From: Mycobacterium spongiae
GTDB taxonomy: Bacteria > Actinomycetota > Actinomycetes > Mycobacteriales > Mycobacteriaceae
Assembly: GCF_018278905.1 (NCBI RefSeq)
Contig: NZ_CP046600.1
Span: 5,270,001 to 5,334,000, forward strand
DNA length: 64,000 nucleotides
Reading direction: 5' to 3'
A model generated the notes under the pieces. That model was not told the origin of the DNA and did not search any database. It saw only the letters and a program-made list of their open reading frames with translations. The translations under genes and the position numbers were made by a program. This document shows, one piece after another, positions 1 to 10,700 of this stretch (the first letter of the stretch is position 1; every line of letters starts with the position of its first letter).

Positions 1-3000
1 TGTTACCGAACGCAGACACCCCCGCCCTGCGGACGCCATCGTGACGCGGCCACGGCACCAACGTCGTCGCCAAGTCGACACCCCCCGACGACCAATCCAC
101 ATACGGCGTCGGCTGCGCCGCGTGCAGGGTTGGCGGGATATATCCATGGCGCATCGCCTCGACCATCTTGATCACCCCGCCGACCCCGGCCGCAGCCACG
201 GTGTGGCCGATGTTGGATTTCAGCGACCCCAACCACAACGACTGATCCGCCGGCCGCTGCTGGCCATACGTCGCCATCAACGCCTCAACCTCGATGAGAT
301 CGCCCACCGAAGTCCCAGTAGCGTGCGCCTCCACCGCATCGACTTGGGCCGCTTGTAGGCCAGCGTTGGCCAGCGCCCGCCGGATCAGCCGCTGTTGCGC
401 CTTACCGTTGGGAGCCACCTGGGTCCCGGTCGATGTCCCTTGCCCCCCATCGTGATTGACCGCCGAGCCCGGTATCACGGCCAACACCGGATGTCCGTTG
501 TCTTGCGCATCGCGCAGGCGCTCCAGCAGGAGGATGCCGGCGCCTTCACCCCACCCGGTGCCGTCGGCGTTGGCCGCGAATGATTTGCAGCGCCCATCGG
601 GTGCAGACACCATTCCTAGCCGCAATCCGATGTAGGACTGTGGTGTGGCCATCACTGTCACACCACCAGCCAAGGCCAACGAACAATCCCCGGCCCGCAG
701 TGATTGGCCAGCTTGATGAATCGCGACCAACGACGAGGAACACGCCGTATCGACCGTGATGGCGGGGCCCTCGAAGCCAAAAAAGTAGGAGAGTCGTCCG
801 GTGGCCATACTCGACGCGTGGCCGGCCACCAAAGACGGCAAGGAACTGTCCGGGGTTTCGCTTTCGGTGGCGCCGAGACCCACACCGCCGCTCACCGACG
901 ACAGGCCCATGAAGACCCCTATCTCGTCGCCGCGAACAGTTGATGGATCAATGCCTGCGTCCTCAAACGCTTCCCACGCACACTCGAGTGCTAGTCGATG
1001 CTGGGGATCCATCGCCGCGGCCTCGCCCGAGCCGATTCCGAAGAAGTCAGCGTCGAACCCCGTCACATCGGACAGGAACCCTCCGGCCCACTCACCAAAC
1101 CGGTTGTCTGAGGGGGAATTTGAGTCGGACACGATATCGGTGGCCCAGCCACGGTCTGTCGGCAACTCCGATATGAGGTCGCGGCCCGCTGACACCGCCG
1201 ACCACAACTCCGCAGGAGAATTCAGCCCACCCGGATAACGACACGCCATGCCCACGATCGCGATCGGTTCGCTAACCCACGCCCCCGCATCCGGCGCGCG
1301 TCGACCCGTCTGTTCCAGCTCGGACAACTCCTCCTCATCCGATCCACCGGGCTGCCGCGCCCCATCGCCGGACCCGAGGTGATCGTTGTTGCTGAGCGAG
1401 GTGGTGAGGTGGTCGGCGAGTGTGTTGGGGGTTGGGTGGTCGAAGGCGAGGGTGGCTGGCAGGGTCAGCCCGGTTTGTGTCGAGAGCGTGTTGCGCAGTT
1501 CGAGGGCGCTGAGGGAGTCGATGCCGAGGTCTTTAAACGGCCGGTCGGGGTCGAGGGCCTGGGGATCGGGGTGGGCCAACACCTGCGCGGTGGTGGTGAT
1601 GACCAGGCTGGTCAGGGTGGCGCGTTGTTGTTCGGGGGTCAGGTTGGCCAGCTGCGTGGTCAACGCGCGTGAGTCAGCTGCTGCGGCGTGGGGGCGGCTG
1701 GTGATCAGTGCCGACAGCATCGGGGGCAGGCTGTGGCGCTCGGCCAATGCTGCCAGCGCTGTGGGGTTGAGCGGGGCGGGGACCAGATTGGGGTGTTGGT
1801 AGCTCAGCGCGGTATCGAACAGGGCCAGGCCGTGGTCGATGCTGATCGGGGTCATCCCGATGCGGGTAAAACGGGTCTGATCGCGGGTGTCGAGATGCGC
1901 GGTCATCCCGGAGGGGGTTTGCCAGTAACCCCAGGCCAGGCTGGTGGCGGGTTGCTGGTGGTGGTGGCGGTGGTGGGCCAGCGCGTCGAGGACGGCGTTG
2001 GCGGCGGCGTAGTTGCCTTGGCCGGGGGCACCGAGGGTGGCCGCGACGGAGGAGAACAGCACAAACGCGGCCAGGTCGTGGTGTTGGGTGAGGTGGTGCA
2101 GATGCCATGCGGCATCGGCTTTGGCGGCCAACACGGTGTCGAGTTGGGTGGGGGTCAGTTCGGTGACAACCGCGTCATCGAGCACTGCGGCGGTGTGTAC
2201 CACCGCGGTCAATCGATGTTCGGTGGGGATGGACTCGAGCAGAGCGGCCAGTTCGGTGGGGTTGGCGCTGTCGCACGCGGCGATCCTGACGTCAGCGCCG
2301 AGTTCGGTGAGGCGCTGGGCAAGCTCGTCGGCGTGGGGGGCGCTGGCGCCGCGGCGTGAGGTCAGCAGCAGATGACGCACACCATGGGTGGTGACGAGGT
2401 GTTCGGCGAACACCGCGCCCAGGGTCCCGGTGCCCCCGGTGATCAACACCGTGCCCTGCGGGTCCAAAACAGGGGGAGGTAGCAACACGATCTTGCCGCT
2501 GTGGCGGCCTTGGCTCATGTCCCGGAAAGCGTGGGCAGCGCGCAGCAGACCGTAACTGGTGGTGGGCAGCGCGGTGAGCACCCCACGGTTGAGCATGTCG
2601 ACCAGCGCGGGCCAGGTTTGATGTAGCTGTGGGGCCGGGATGGTAGCCAGGTCATACACGTGGTAGCCGACGTTGGGATGGGCCGCGGTGATGTCATCGG
2701 CCCCGCGGACGTCGGTCTTACCGATCTCGATGAAACACCCCTGAGAGCCCAGGAGCTGCAGCGAAGCGTCCACGAACTCGCCGCGCAGACTGTTTAACAC
2801 CACATCCATCCCGCGCTCACCGGTGAGCGCGGAAAACTTCTCAACGAAGTCCAGATCACGCGACGACGCGATGTGGTCATCACCGATTCCCAGGTGTCGC
2901 AGCAGGTGATGCTTGCTGGGGTGCGCGGTGGCAAACACCTCCGCACCGAGGTGGCTCGCGAGTTGGATAGCGGCTTGACCAACACCACCAGCGCCAGCGT

Positions 3001-6000
3001 GGATGAGTACCCGCTGGCCCGCGCACAGCTGCGCGATATCGACCAAGGTGGTGTAGGCGGTCAAGAACGCCACCGGTATCGACGCCGCCTGCGGATAAGA
3101 CCACCCCGACGGGACGGCCACCACCATGCGGTGATCGGTGATAGCGGTCGGGGCAAACGCGTTGTTGGGGAATAGCCCCATCACCGCATCCCCGGGCTGA
3201 ACACCCACCACATCATCGGCGGTGTCGATCACCACCCCAGCGGCTTCCACACCGAGGCCTTCATCGGTGATCGCGCCCAACGCGACCACCACATCATGGA
3301 AATTCAATCCGGCAGCGCGGATCTGCACCCGGATCTGCCCTGAGGCCAACGTGGTGGCCGGCTGCACCGGGGTTAACTCCAGATTGGCCAAGTCCCCCTT
3401 ACCGGTGGTCATTAACTGCCAATCCGGTGTCGGCGGCGCAGTCAACGCCCGAGCTGGGGATAGCCGCGGAAGGAAAACCACACCATCACGCACCGCCAGG
3501 TGGGGTTCGGCCGAAGAACACCCCACCGCGGCGATCAGCGCGGTCACCCGGTCCGCAGTGGCCGCGCTGGTATCGGTATCGATCAATGTGATGCGGCCCG
3601 GATGCTCGTTTCGAGCGACGTGCAGCAACGCCCACACCGCCGCATGAGCCAGATCCGGCGCCCGGTCATACACACCGACACTGACGGCATGACGGGTGAC
3701 CACCACCAAATGCGTGCTGGTGGTTTCCGCACGAGCCAGCCAGTCCTGCAACCTGGCCAAAGTGTCTTGGGTCACACCATGGACCCGCTCCAACACCACA
3801 GCATCTACCGCATCTGCCGCATCTGCCGCATCTGCCGCGGCCGCATCGGTGGCAGGGATACCCCAGACCATCAACTCCGGAAACGACGTCACCGCATCAA
3901 GATCGGGATAACTCACCACGTCACTGACACCAGCGAGCAACCCGTCACACCCATCACCGAGCACCGCCCACGACACCGTGTCGGACATATCAGCGCTCAA
4001 CCCATCGGGCGCAGCCACCCAACCCAGCTCCAACGGGCCAGCACCCGACGTCGATGCCGCGACCCCCGCCGACACGGTGTCCGGCACAGCCCGCAAAGTG
4101 ATGGTGTCGATCTTGATCACCGGCGCGCCCATGGGATCAGCGCCATACAACGTGAACGTGTCGGTGCCCGTACGGGTCAACCACACCTGTAACCGAGTGG
4201 CCGCGCTGGCATAAAGACACACCCCGGTAAAAGCGAACGGAAGCCGCGCCGACGGCCGGTCGGACTCATCGTCGGTCCCGGCGCCGAGCATGACCGCTAA
4301 GGGCTGTAACGCAGCATCCAGCAACGCCGGGTGAAGACCATAACCGGTGATATCGGTATCCGCCGGCAACGCCACTTCGGCGTAAACATGGTCAGGATCA
4401 GCCGGATCATGAGCAATACCGCGCAGCGAACGAAACAGGGAACCGTATTCCAAACCATGGGTCGCCAACTGCTGATAGAAACTGTCGACATCAACAGCGT
4501 CAACAGGCACCGCCGCGCCCGGAGAGCCACCCGCAAGACCCTGATCGGGACCCAACACACCGCTGGCATGACGCACCCACCCCGTACCACGGTCATGATC
4601 ACCACGGCGGGCATGCACCGTAAACGAACGCCGCCCACCCTCACCGGCGGCAGCCACCACGATCTGCACATCGGTCGGGGCGTCGTCGGTAAGCACCAGC
4701 GGGGCATGCAAAACCAACTCATCAATCACCGGACAATGCACATAATCACCGGCCTGCAACACCACATCGATCAACGCGGCCCCCGCCAACACCACCGCAC
4801 CACCCACCCGATGACCGGCCAACCACCCCTGCGACCCGATCGACAACCGACCACTGGCCACAACCTGATCTTGATCAGCCAACGCGGTAATCGCCCCCAA
4901 CAACGGATGCTGCGCACGGTCCAACCCGGCCGCGCTGACATCACCACCCAACCGCGGGGTCAGCCAATACCGACGACGCTGAAACGCATACGTCGGTAAC
5001 TGCACTACCTGGGCCCCTGGATACAGCACCGGCCACGACAGGACATGACCGTGAACATGCAGCCGACCCACCGCAGTGCTCAAGGCATCCAGATCACCGC
5101 GATCCCGATGCAACGTGGGAACCACCACCGAGGCGCCGCGCCCACCCCCATCACTGCACGCATCAGCGATCGCAGCGGTCAGGACCGGATGCGACGACAA
5201 CTCCACAAACACCTGATCGCCAGCGGCCAACAACCCCGCCACCACGTCATAAAACCCGACCCGCTCACGCAGGTTGGCATACCAGTAATCCGCGGTCATC
5301 ACCGTGGTGTCCAACGGCTGACCCGACACCATAGAACCCACCGTGGAATACACCGGGACACGCGCCGGCGCCGGGGCCAGCCCCGCCAGATCCTCCACAA
5401 GACGCTGCCGCAACGGTTCCACCTGAGAGCAATGCGAGGCGTAATCCACCGCGATCGGCCGCACCTGGACGTTGTCAGCCTCACAATCAGCAACGAAGCG
5501 CTCCACCGCCGCGCACTGGCCACTAACCACGGTCTGCGTCGGACCGTTAACCGCAGCGATCTCAACCTCATCGCCATAACGCCCCAACCGCGGACCCAGC
5601 TCATCAACACCCAGCAACACCGACGCCATACCCCCGGCCCCGGACAGATCCCCAAGCGCCGCACTACGCAACGCCACGATCTTGGCGGCCTCACTCAACG
5701 AGAACACCCCAGCCACATAAGCCGCGGCGATCTCACCCTGGGAATGCCCCACCACCGCATCAGCGCTCACCCCGTAACTGATCAGTGTTCGAGCCAGCGA
5801 CACCATCACCGCGAACAACACCGGCTGGACCACATCCACCCGATCCAGCGCCGGAGCCGCCGGATCACCACAAATCACCCCACGCACCGACCAACCCGTA
5901 TACACACCCAACGCCTGATCACACTCATCAATCGCGGCCGCAAACACCGGATGCTCGGCATACAACGCCGCGGCCATACCCGCGTACTGCGCCCCTTGAC

Positions 6001-7726
6001 CAGGAAAAACGAACACCGTCTTACCCGCCAACGCCCCCTGCTGATGATGCTGGATCAACCCCGGATGAGATTGACCACCACGCAACGCGTCCAACCCCGC
6101 CAACAACTCAGCACGAGGATCAGCACTATCAGCCGGGACCACAACCACCGCCCGATACGGATGATGCGTACGAGTCGTGGCCAAGCTATACGCCACATCA
6201 CCCAAATCCAGACCAGGATGACCACCCACATACCGACCCAAACGATCAGCCTGAGCACACAAAGCCCCAGCACTACGCGCCGAAACCGGCCACACCCGCA
6301 ACACCGGCGCCTCAACCGGCGCATCCTCGACCGAGCCACCAGCCGGCTCGGGAGCTTGTTGCAGAATCAGGTGCGCGTTGGTGCCGCTGATCCCGAACGA
6401 GGACACCGCCGCGGTGCGGGGATGATCGGTGACGGGCCAGTCAACGGCCTCGGTGAGTAGCCGCACGTTGCCCGCTGACCAGTCAATATGAGGGCTGGGT
6501 TGGTCCACGTGCAAGGTGGGCGGCACCTTGTCGTGGTTGAGAGCGGTGATCATTTTGACCATCCCGGCGACCCCGGCCGCGGCTTGGGTGTGGCCGATAT
6601 TGGATTTGACCGATCCCACCCACAGCGGGTTCTCGGGGGTGCGGTGGGCACCGTAGGTGGCGATCAGCGTGCCGGCTTCGATCGGATCGCCCAAGGTGGT
6701 GCCGGTGCCATGGGCTTCGACCACATCAACTTGATCCAGCCCCACCCCAGCGTTGGCGAGAGCCTGGGTGATCACCTGTTGTTGAGCGGGCCCATTGGGG
6801 GCGGTCAACCCGTTGGAGGCACCGTCTTGGTTGACCGCCGAGCCCGCGATGACCGCGAGCACCGGATGATTGTTGGCCCGGGCATCGCTGAGCCGTTCCA
6901 ACACCAACACCGCTGCGCCCTCGCCGAACCCGGTGCCATCGGCAGCCGCGGCGAACGCCTTGCACCGCCCGTCTGGGGCCAGCCCACGCTGGCGGGCGAA
7001 CTCGGCAAAGATCGCGGGGGTGGTCATGATCGTGACCCCACCAGCCAGCGCCAGGCTCGATTCCCCACTTCGCAGTGATTGACATGCCAGATGGGCCGCC
7101 ACCAGGGAGGATGAACACGCGGTATCGACCGTGATGGCCGGGCCCCGCAACCCCAGCAGATATGCGATACGCCCGGACGCCACACTCGTAGCATTACCCG
7201 TCATGGCGTATCCCTCTGCGCCGTCAGAACCCATGTCCCCGTAAAGCTGGGCATAGGTACCGGCGAACACCCCAGTACTGGACCCCGCCAACGAACTCGG
7301 ATCAATGCCGGCGGTTTCTAAAGCCTCCCAACACACCTCCAACAACAACCGCTGCTGAGGATCCATGGCCTGGGCCTCGCGCGGCGAAATCCCGAAAAAC
7401 TCCGCGTCAAACCCATCAGCATCGGCCAAAAAGGCGCCGTGGCGGGTGTAGGTCTTGCCCACCGCATCCGGATCCGGATCAAACAACCCCGCCAAGTCCC
7501 AACCCCGATCCTCCGGGAACTCACCCACCACATCGACACCGCCGCTGACCACGTCCCACAAACCCACCGCCGAATCAATACCCCCCGAGAATCGGCAGCC
7601 CATCCCCACCACCGCCACCGGCTCGGAGGATCGGGAGATAAGAGCGTGATTTTGCTGCTTCAGTCGTTCTACTTTGTTGAGCGCCTTTTTGAGGGCTTTG
7701 GTTGCGGTTATAAGTTGAGTGTCCAT
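1..7726 (-). CDS. Modular type I polyketide synthase (PKS-B), 3' end beyond window
   Basis: Open from the ATG at 7726 to the left edge without a stop (2575 codons visible). The first 30 residues form a charged helical docking segment (MDTQLITATKALKKALNKVE). Module: KS about 35-460 (active Cys204 in VDTACSSSL, EAHGTGT, NIGHTQ), AT about 550-880 (GHSQGE and YASH, the methylmalonyl signature), DH, ER (AGAGGVG), KR (GGTGTLG, LDD motif, Tyr in GQGNYAAANA), ACP (LGIDSL) ending near 2110. A second KS starts near 2155 (EPIAIVGMACRYPGG) with VDTACSSSL, EAHATGT and NIGHTV, so the protein is at least bimodular. The start is 9 bp after the stop of PKS-A, so the two are cotranscribed. Residues about 473-2110 are almost identical to PKS-A. 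Expected role: second and later elongation steps of a methyl-branched lipid. Product unknown. Confidence 0.93.
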   Translation of the reverse strand, partial: MDTQLITATKALKKALNKVERLKQQNHALISRSSEPVAVVGMGCRFSGGIDSAVGLWDVVSGGVDVVGEFPEDRGWDLAGLFDPDPDAVGKTYTRHGAFLADADGFDAEFFGISPREAQAMDPQQRLLLEVCWEALETAGIDPSSLAGSSTGVFAGTYAQLYGDMGSDGAEGYAMTGNATSVASGRIAYLLGLRGPAITVDTACSSSLVAAHLACQSLRSGESSLALAGGVTIMTTPAIFAEFARQRGLAPDGRCKAFAAAADGTGFGEGAAVLVLERLSDARANNHPVLAVIAGSAVNQDGASNGLTAPNGPAQQQVITQALANAGVGLDQVDVVEAHGTGTTLGDPIEAGTLIATYGAHRTPENPLWVGSVKSNIGHTQAAAGVAGMVKMITALNHDKVPPTLHVDQPSPHIDWSAGNVRLLTEAVDWPVTDHPRTAAVSSFGISGTNAHLILQQAPEPAGGSVEDAPVEAPVLRVWPVSARSAGALCAQADRLGRYVGGHPGLDLGDVAYSLATTRTHHPYRAVVVVPADSADPRAELLAGLDALRGGQSHPGLIQHHQQGALAGKTVFVFPGQGAQYAGMAAALYAEHPVFAAAIDECDQALGVYTGWSVRGVICGDPAAPALDRVDVVQPVLFAVMVSLARTLISYGVSADAVVGHSQGEIAAAYVAGVFSLSEAAKIVALRSAALGDLSGAGGMASVLLGVDELGPRLGRYGDEVEIAAVNGPTQTVVSGQCAAVERFVADCEADNVQVRPIAVDYASHCSQVEPLRQRLVEDLAGLAPAPARVPVYSTVGSMVSGQPLDTTVMTADYWYANLRERVGFYDVVAGLLAAGDQVFVELSSHPVLTAAIADACSDGGGRGASVVVPTLHRDRGDLDALSTAVGRLHVHGHVLSWPVLYPGAQVVQLPTYAFQRRRYWLTPRLGGDVSAAGLDRAQHPLLGAITALADQDQVVASGRLSIGSQGWLAGHRVGGAVVLAGAALIDVVLQAGDYVHCPVIDELVLHAPLVLTDDAPTDVQIVVAAAGEGGRRSFTVHARRGDHDRGTGWVRHASGVLGPDQGLAGGSPGAAVPVDAVDVDSFYQQLATHGLEYGSLFRSLRGIAHDPADPDHVYAEVALPADTDITGYGLHPALLDAALQPLAVMLGAGTDDESDRPSARLPFAFTGVCLYASAATRLQVWLTRTGTDTFTLYGADPMGAPVIKIDTITLRAVPDTVSAGVAASTSGAGPLELGWVAAPDGLSADMSDTVSWAVLGDGCDGLLAGVSDVVSYPDLDAVTSFPELMVWGIPATDAAAADAADAADAVDAVVLERVHGVTQDTLARLQDWLARAETTSTHLVVVTRHAVSVGVYDRAPDLAHAAVWALLHVARNEHPGRITLIDTDTSAATADRVTALIAAVGCSSAEPHLAVRDGVVFLPRLSPARALTAPPTPDWQLMTTGKGDLANLELTPVQPATTLASGQIRVQIRAAGLNFHDVVVALGAITDEGLGVEAAGVVIDTADDVVGVQPGDAVMGLFPNNAFAPTAITDHRMVVAVPSGWSYPQAASIPVAFLTAYTTLVDIAQLCAGQRVLIHAGAGGVGQAAIQLASHLGAEVFATAHPSKHHLLRHLGIGDDHIASSRDLDFVEKFSALTGERGMDVVLNSLRGEFVDASLQLLGSQGCFIEIGKTDVRGADDITAAHPNVGYHVYDLATIPAPQLHQTWPALVDMLNRGVLTALPTTSYGLLRAAHAFRDMSQGRHSGKIVLLPPPVLDPQGTVLITGGTGTLGAVFAEHLVTTHGVRHLLLTSRRGASAPHADELAQRLTELGADVRIAACDSANPTELAALLESIPTEHRLTAVVHTAAVLDDAVVTELTPTQLDTVLAAKADAAWHLHHLTQHHDLAAFVLFSSVAATLGAPGQGNYAAANAVLDALAHHRHHHQQPATSLAWGYWQTPSGMTAHLDTRDQTRFTRIGMTPISIDHGLALFDTALSYQHPNLVPAPLNPTALAALAERHSLPPMLSALITSRPHAAAADSRALTTQLANLTPEQQRATLTSLVITTTAQVLAHPDPQALDPDRPFKDLGIDSLSALELRNTLSTQTGLTLPATLAFDHPTPNTLADHLTTSLSNNDHLGSGDGARQPGGSDEEELSELEQTGRRAPDAGAWVSEPIAIVGMACRYPGGLNSPAELWSAVSAGRDLISELPTDRGWATDIVSDSNSPSDNRFGEWAGGFLSDVTGFDADFFGIGSGEAAAMDPQHRLALECAWEAFEDAGIDPSTVRGDEIGVFMGLSSVSGGVGLGATESETPDSSLPSLVAGHASSMATGRLSYFFGFEGPAITVDTACSSSLVAIHQAGQSLRAGDCSLALAGGVTVMATPQSYIGLRLGMVSAPDGRCKSFAANADGTGWGEGAGILLLERLRDAQDNGHPVLAVIPGSAVNHDGGQGTSTGTQVAPNGKAQQRLIRRALANAGLQAAQVDAVEAHATGTSVGDLIEVEALMATYGQQRPADQSLWLGSLKSNIGHTVAAAGVGGVIKMVEAMRHGYIPPTLHAAQPTPYVDWSSGGVDLATTLVPWPRHDGVRRAGVSAFGN
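1391..6309 (-). repeat. Direct repeat copy 2 (AT-DH-ER-KR-ACP of PKS-B)
   Basis: Aligns without gaps to 7958-12867 except for one 9-bp indel: offset 6567 up to the indel near 3830, and 6558 beyond it. By eye about 25-30 substitutions in 4.9 kb (roughly 99.4% identity). The copy ends sharply in the KS-AT linker (6309) and just after the ACP (1391). Flanking KS domains are clearly different. Count made by reading, not by alignment software. Confidence 0.95.
3803..3838 (-). repeat. 9-bp microsatellite in DH-ER linker of PKS-B
   Basis: Four units of ATCTGCCGC on the plus strand, the first degenerate, encode an Asp-Ala-Ala run in the linker ahead of the ER domain. The matching spot in PKS-A (about 10370-10396) has one unit fewer. 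This is the only length difference between the two long repeat copies and keeps the frame. Confidence 0.85.
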
Positions 7727-7735
7727 CAGTTTTTC

Positions 7736-10700
7736 CTAAATACCGTCGTCGGCCATTGCCAGGTTTACTAAGTGACCGAGATCCATTTCTGAGATAGTGA
7801 GGCGGCTGTGATCTTGATGGGACGAGAACCCATCGCCAACCATTCCGAGAAGAATGTCCAGTACTCCTTCGTCTCTCAGGGTTTGCACCGGAATTGATGC
7901 AATGAGACGACGGATCTCGGCGTCATGTGCATCGTCATCTCGGCTTTCGCTGTTGTCGCTGAGCGAGGTGGTGAGGTGGTCGGCGAGTGTGTTGGGGGTT
8001 GGGTGGTCGAAGGCGAGGGTGGCTGGCAGGGTCAGCCCGGTTTGTGTCGAGAGCGTGTTGCGCAGTTCGAGGGCGCTGAGGGAGTCGATGCCGAGGTCTT
8101 TAAACGGCCGGTCGGGGTCGAGGGCCTGGGGATCGGGGTGGGCCAACACCTGCGCGGTGGTGGTGATGACCAGGCTGGTCAGGGTGGCGCGTTGTTGTTC
8201 GGGGGTCAGGTTGGCCAGCTGCGTGGTCAGCGCGCGTGAGTCAGCTGCTGCGGCGTGGGGGCGGCTGGTGATCAGTGCCGACAGCATCGGGGGCAGGCTG
8301 TGGCGCTCGGCCAATGCTGCCAGCGCTGTGGGGTTGAGCGGGGCGGGGACCAGATTGGGGTGTTGGTAGCTCAGCGCGGTATCGAACAGGGCCAGGCCGT
8401 GGTCGATGCTGATCGGGGTCATCCCGATGCGGGTAAAACGGGTCTGATCGCGGGTGTCGAGATGCGCGGTCATCCCGGAGGGGGTTTGCCAGTAACCCCA
8501 GGCCAGGCTGGTGGCGGGTTGCTGGTGGTGGTGGCGGTGGTGGGCCAGCGCGTCGAGGACGGCGTTGGCGGCGGCGTAGTTGGCAAGGCCGGGGGCACCG
8601 AGGGTGGCCGCGACGGAGGAGAACAGCACAAACGCGGCCAGGTCGTGGTGTTGGGTGAGGTGGTGCAGATGCCATGCGGCATCGGCTTTGGCGGCCAACA
8701 CGGTGTCGAGTTGGGTGGGGGTCAGTTCGGTGACAACCGCGTCATCGAGCACGACGGCGGTGTGTACCACCGCGGTCAATCGATGTTCGGTGGGGATGGA
8801 CTCGAGCAGAGCGGCCAGTTCGGTGGGGTTGGCGCTGTCGCACGCGGCGATCCTGACGTCAGCGCCGAGTTCGGTGAGGCGCTGGGCAAGCTCGTCGGCG
8901 TGGGGGGCGCTGGCGCCGCGGCGTGAGGTCAGCAGCAGATGACGCACACCATGGGTGGTGACGAGGTGTTCGGCGAACACCGCGCCCAGGGTCCCGGTGC
9001 CCCCGGTGATCAACACCGTGCCCTGCGGGTCCAAAACAGGGGGAGGTAGCAACACGATCTTGCCGCTGTGGCGGCCTTGGCTCATATCCCGGAAAGCGTG
9101 GGCAGCGCGCAGCAGACCGTAACTGGTGGTGGGCAGCGCGGTGAGCACCCCACGGTTGAGCATGTCGACCAACGCGGGCCAGGTTTGATGCAGCTGTGGG
9201 GCCGGGATGGTAGCCAGGTCATACACGTGGTAGCCGACATTGGGATGGGCCGCGGTGATGTCATCGGCCCCGCGGACGTCGGTCTTACCGATCTCGATGA
9301 AACACCCCTGAGAGCCCAGGAGCTGCAGCGAAGCGTCCACGAACTCGCCGCGCAGACTGTTTAACACCACATCCATCCCGCGCTCACCGGTGAGCGCGGA
9401 AAACTTCTCAACGAAGTCCAGATCACGCGACGACGCGATGTGGTCATCACCGATTCCCAGGTGTCGCAGCAGGTGATGCTTGCTGGGGTGCGCGGTGGCA
9501 AACACCTCCGCACCGAGGTGGCTCGCGAGTTGGATAGCGGCTTGACCAACACCACCAGCGCCAGCGTGGATGAGTACCCGCTGGCCCGCGCACAGCTGCG
9601 CGATATCGACCAAGGTGGTGTAGGCGGTCAAAAACGCCACCGGTATCGACGCCGCCTGCGAATAAGACCACCCCGACGGGACGGCCACCACCATGCGGTG
9701 ATCGGTGATAGCGGTCGGGGCAAACGCGTTGTTGGGGAATAGCCCCATCACCGCATCCCCGGGCTGAACACCCACCACATCATCGGCGGTGTCGATCACC
9801 ACCCCAGCGGCTTCCACACCGAGGCCTTCATCGGTGATCGCGCCCAACGCGACCACCACATCATGGAAATTCAATCCGGCAGCGCGGATCTGCACCCGGA
9901 TCTGCCCTGAGGCCAACGTGGTGGCCGGCTGCACCGGGGTTAACTCCAGATTGGCCAAGTCCCCCTTACCGGTGGTCATTAACTGCCAATCCGGTGTTGG
10001 CGGCGCAGTCAACGCCCGAGCTGGGGATAGCCGCGGAAGGAAAACCACACCATCACGCACCGCCAGGTGGGGTTCGGCCGAAGAACACCCCACCGCGGCG
10101 ATCAGCGCGGTCACCCGGTCCGCAGTGGCCGCGCTGGTATCGGTATCGATCAATGTGATGCGGCCCGGATGCTCGTTTTGAGCGACGTGCAGCAACGCCC
10201 ACACCGCCGCATGAGCCAGATCCGGCGCCCGGTCATACACACCGACACTGACGGCATGGCGGGTGACCACCACCAAATGCGTGCTGGTGGTTTCCGCACG
10301 AGCCAGCCAGTCCTGCAACCTGGCCAAAGTGTCTTGGGTCACACCATGGACCCGCTCCAACACCACAGCATCTACCGCATCTGCCGCATCTGCCGCGGCC
10401 GCATCGGTGGCAGGGATACCCCAGACCATCAACTCCGGAAACGACGTCACCGCATCAAGATCGGGATAACTCACCACGTCACCCACACCAGCGAGCAACC
10501 CGTCACACCCATCACCGAGCACCGCCCACGACACCGTGTCGGACACATCAGCGCTCAACCCATCGGGCGCAGCCACCCAACCCAGCTCCAACGGGCCAGC
10601 ACCCGACGTCGATGCCGCGACCCCCGCCGACACGGTGTCCGGCACAGCCCGCAAAGTGATGGTGTCGATCTTGATCACCGGCGCGCCCATGGGATCAGCG

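Noticed and set aside
5045..6460. 471-codon plus-strand ORF (and its partner at 11603-13267)
   Set aside because: Antisense to the PKS AT/KS coding frame. Rich in His/Arg/Thr/Pro from complementing biased codons, with no domain, and present twice only because the PKS DNA is repeated.
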